From Acidobacteriota bacterium (GTDB taxonomy: Bacteria; Acidobacteriota; Thermoanaerobaculia; Multivoradales; Multivoraceae), in NCBI GenBank assembly GCA_029263415.1, contig JAJCXN010000051.1, positions 349,181 through 413,180 of the forward strand: DNA of 64,000 nt. The letters are read 5' to 3'. Numbering within the stretch: the first letter of the stretch is position 1; each line of letters begins with the position of its first letter. Positions 63,954 through 64,000 of this stretch are shown here, piece after piece. The notes below the pieces were generated by a model, which saw only the letters and a program-made list of their open reading frames with translations, ran no database searches and was not told the DNA's origin. The position numbers were made by a program, and so were the translations under genes.

Positions 63954-64000
63954 GAAGCTGCGGGTGTCACCAGCGATGTTGGCTATGGGTTTTGAAGGCC

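Noticed and set aside
62691..63995. 434-residue open frame over the integrase region
   Set aside because: It is a shadow of intI in another frame, proline/serine-rich with no family features, and begins inside the tRNA gene.

Overview
High-GC bacterial chromosome. The organism cannot be named from the sequence alone. Several traits recall Acidobacteriota (for example Thermoanaerobaculia-type genomes) or Gammaproteobacteria: a Reg_prop sensor diguanylate cyclase, a hybrid CheA cluster, a secreted Rhs protein carrying an 'SDGFESGD' motif, and an integron-type integrase. This assignment is inference with low confidence.

Layout. (1) 1-7207, housekeeping genes: 3' part of tsaD, an Arg/Gly-rich NYN-type protein, a deoxynucleoside kinase, thiG, a glycine-zipper miniprotein, a carotenoid oxygenase and a membrane-anchored protein of unknown function. 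(2) 7366-12463, minus strand: a methyltransferase and a large sensor diguanylate cyclase. (3) 12652-21748: a tightly packed chemosensory operon of nine genes (CheY, CheW, MCP, hybrid CheA, two more CheW-like proteins, pseudo-receiver/PATAN, receiver plus Roadblock-like, MHYT). Most junctions are 4-bp start/stop overlaps, and no cheR or cheB is present. (4) 22134-24640: a radical SAM/SPASM protein and a methyltransferase, overlapping on the minus strand.

(5) 24843-62677: a 37.8-kb genomic island in a tRNA-Arg(ACG) gene. A 55-bp direct repeat of the tRNA 3' half marks attL and attR. A tyrosine integrase lies next to attL, and an identical 19-bp arm-type repeat lies just inside each end. The cargo is rich in defence genes: a STAND NTPase with a nuclease-like N-terminus, an AvcD/DcdV-type anti-phage dCTP deaminase, a Gabija pair (GajA/GajB), an abortive-infection protein with a HEPN-like motif, and a PD-(D/E)XK protein. 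The most unusual gene is an HTH-NYN-cold-shock-domain fusion, divergent from a gene with a perfect EF-hand loop. The island also holds a large serine recombinase with a small partner, a small TOPRIM/winged-helix/XRE/RuvC-like module, two HerA/VirD4-like ATPases (one fused to a nuclease-like domain and an excisionase-type HTH), a three-gene Rhs operon, a GT39-type membrane glycosyltransferase and gene remnants. No relaxase or mating-pair genes are visible, so the island looks mobilisable or integrative rather than self-conjugative.

(6) 62629-63953: the reconstituted tRNA-Arg, then an integron integrase gene that lost its catalytic tyrosine where an attC-like palindrome begins.
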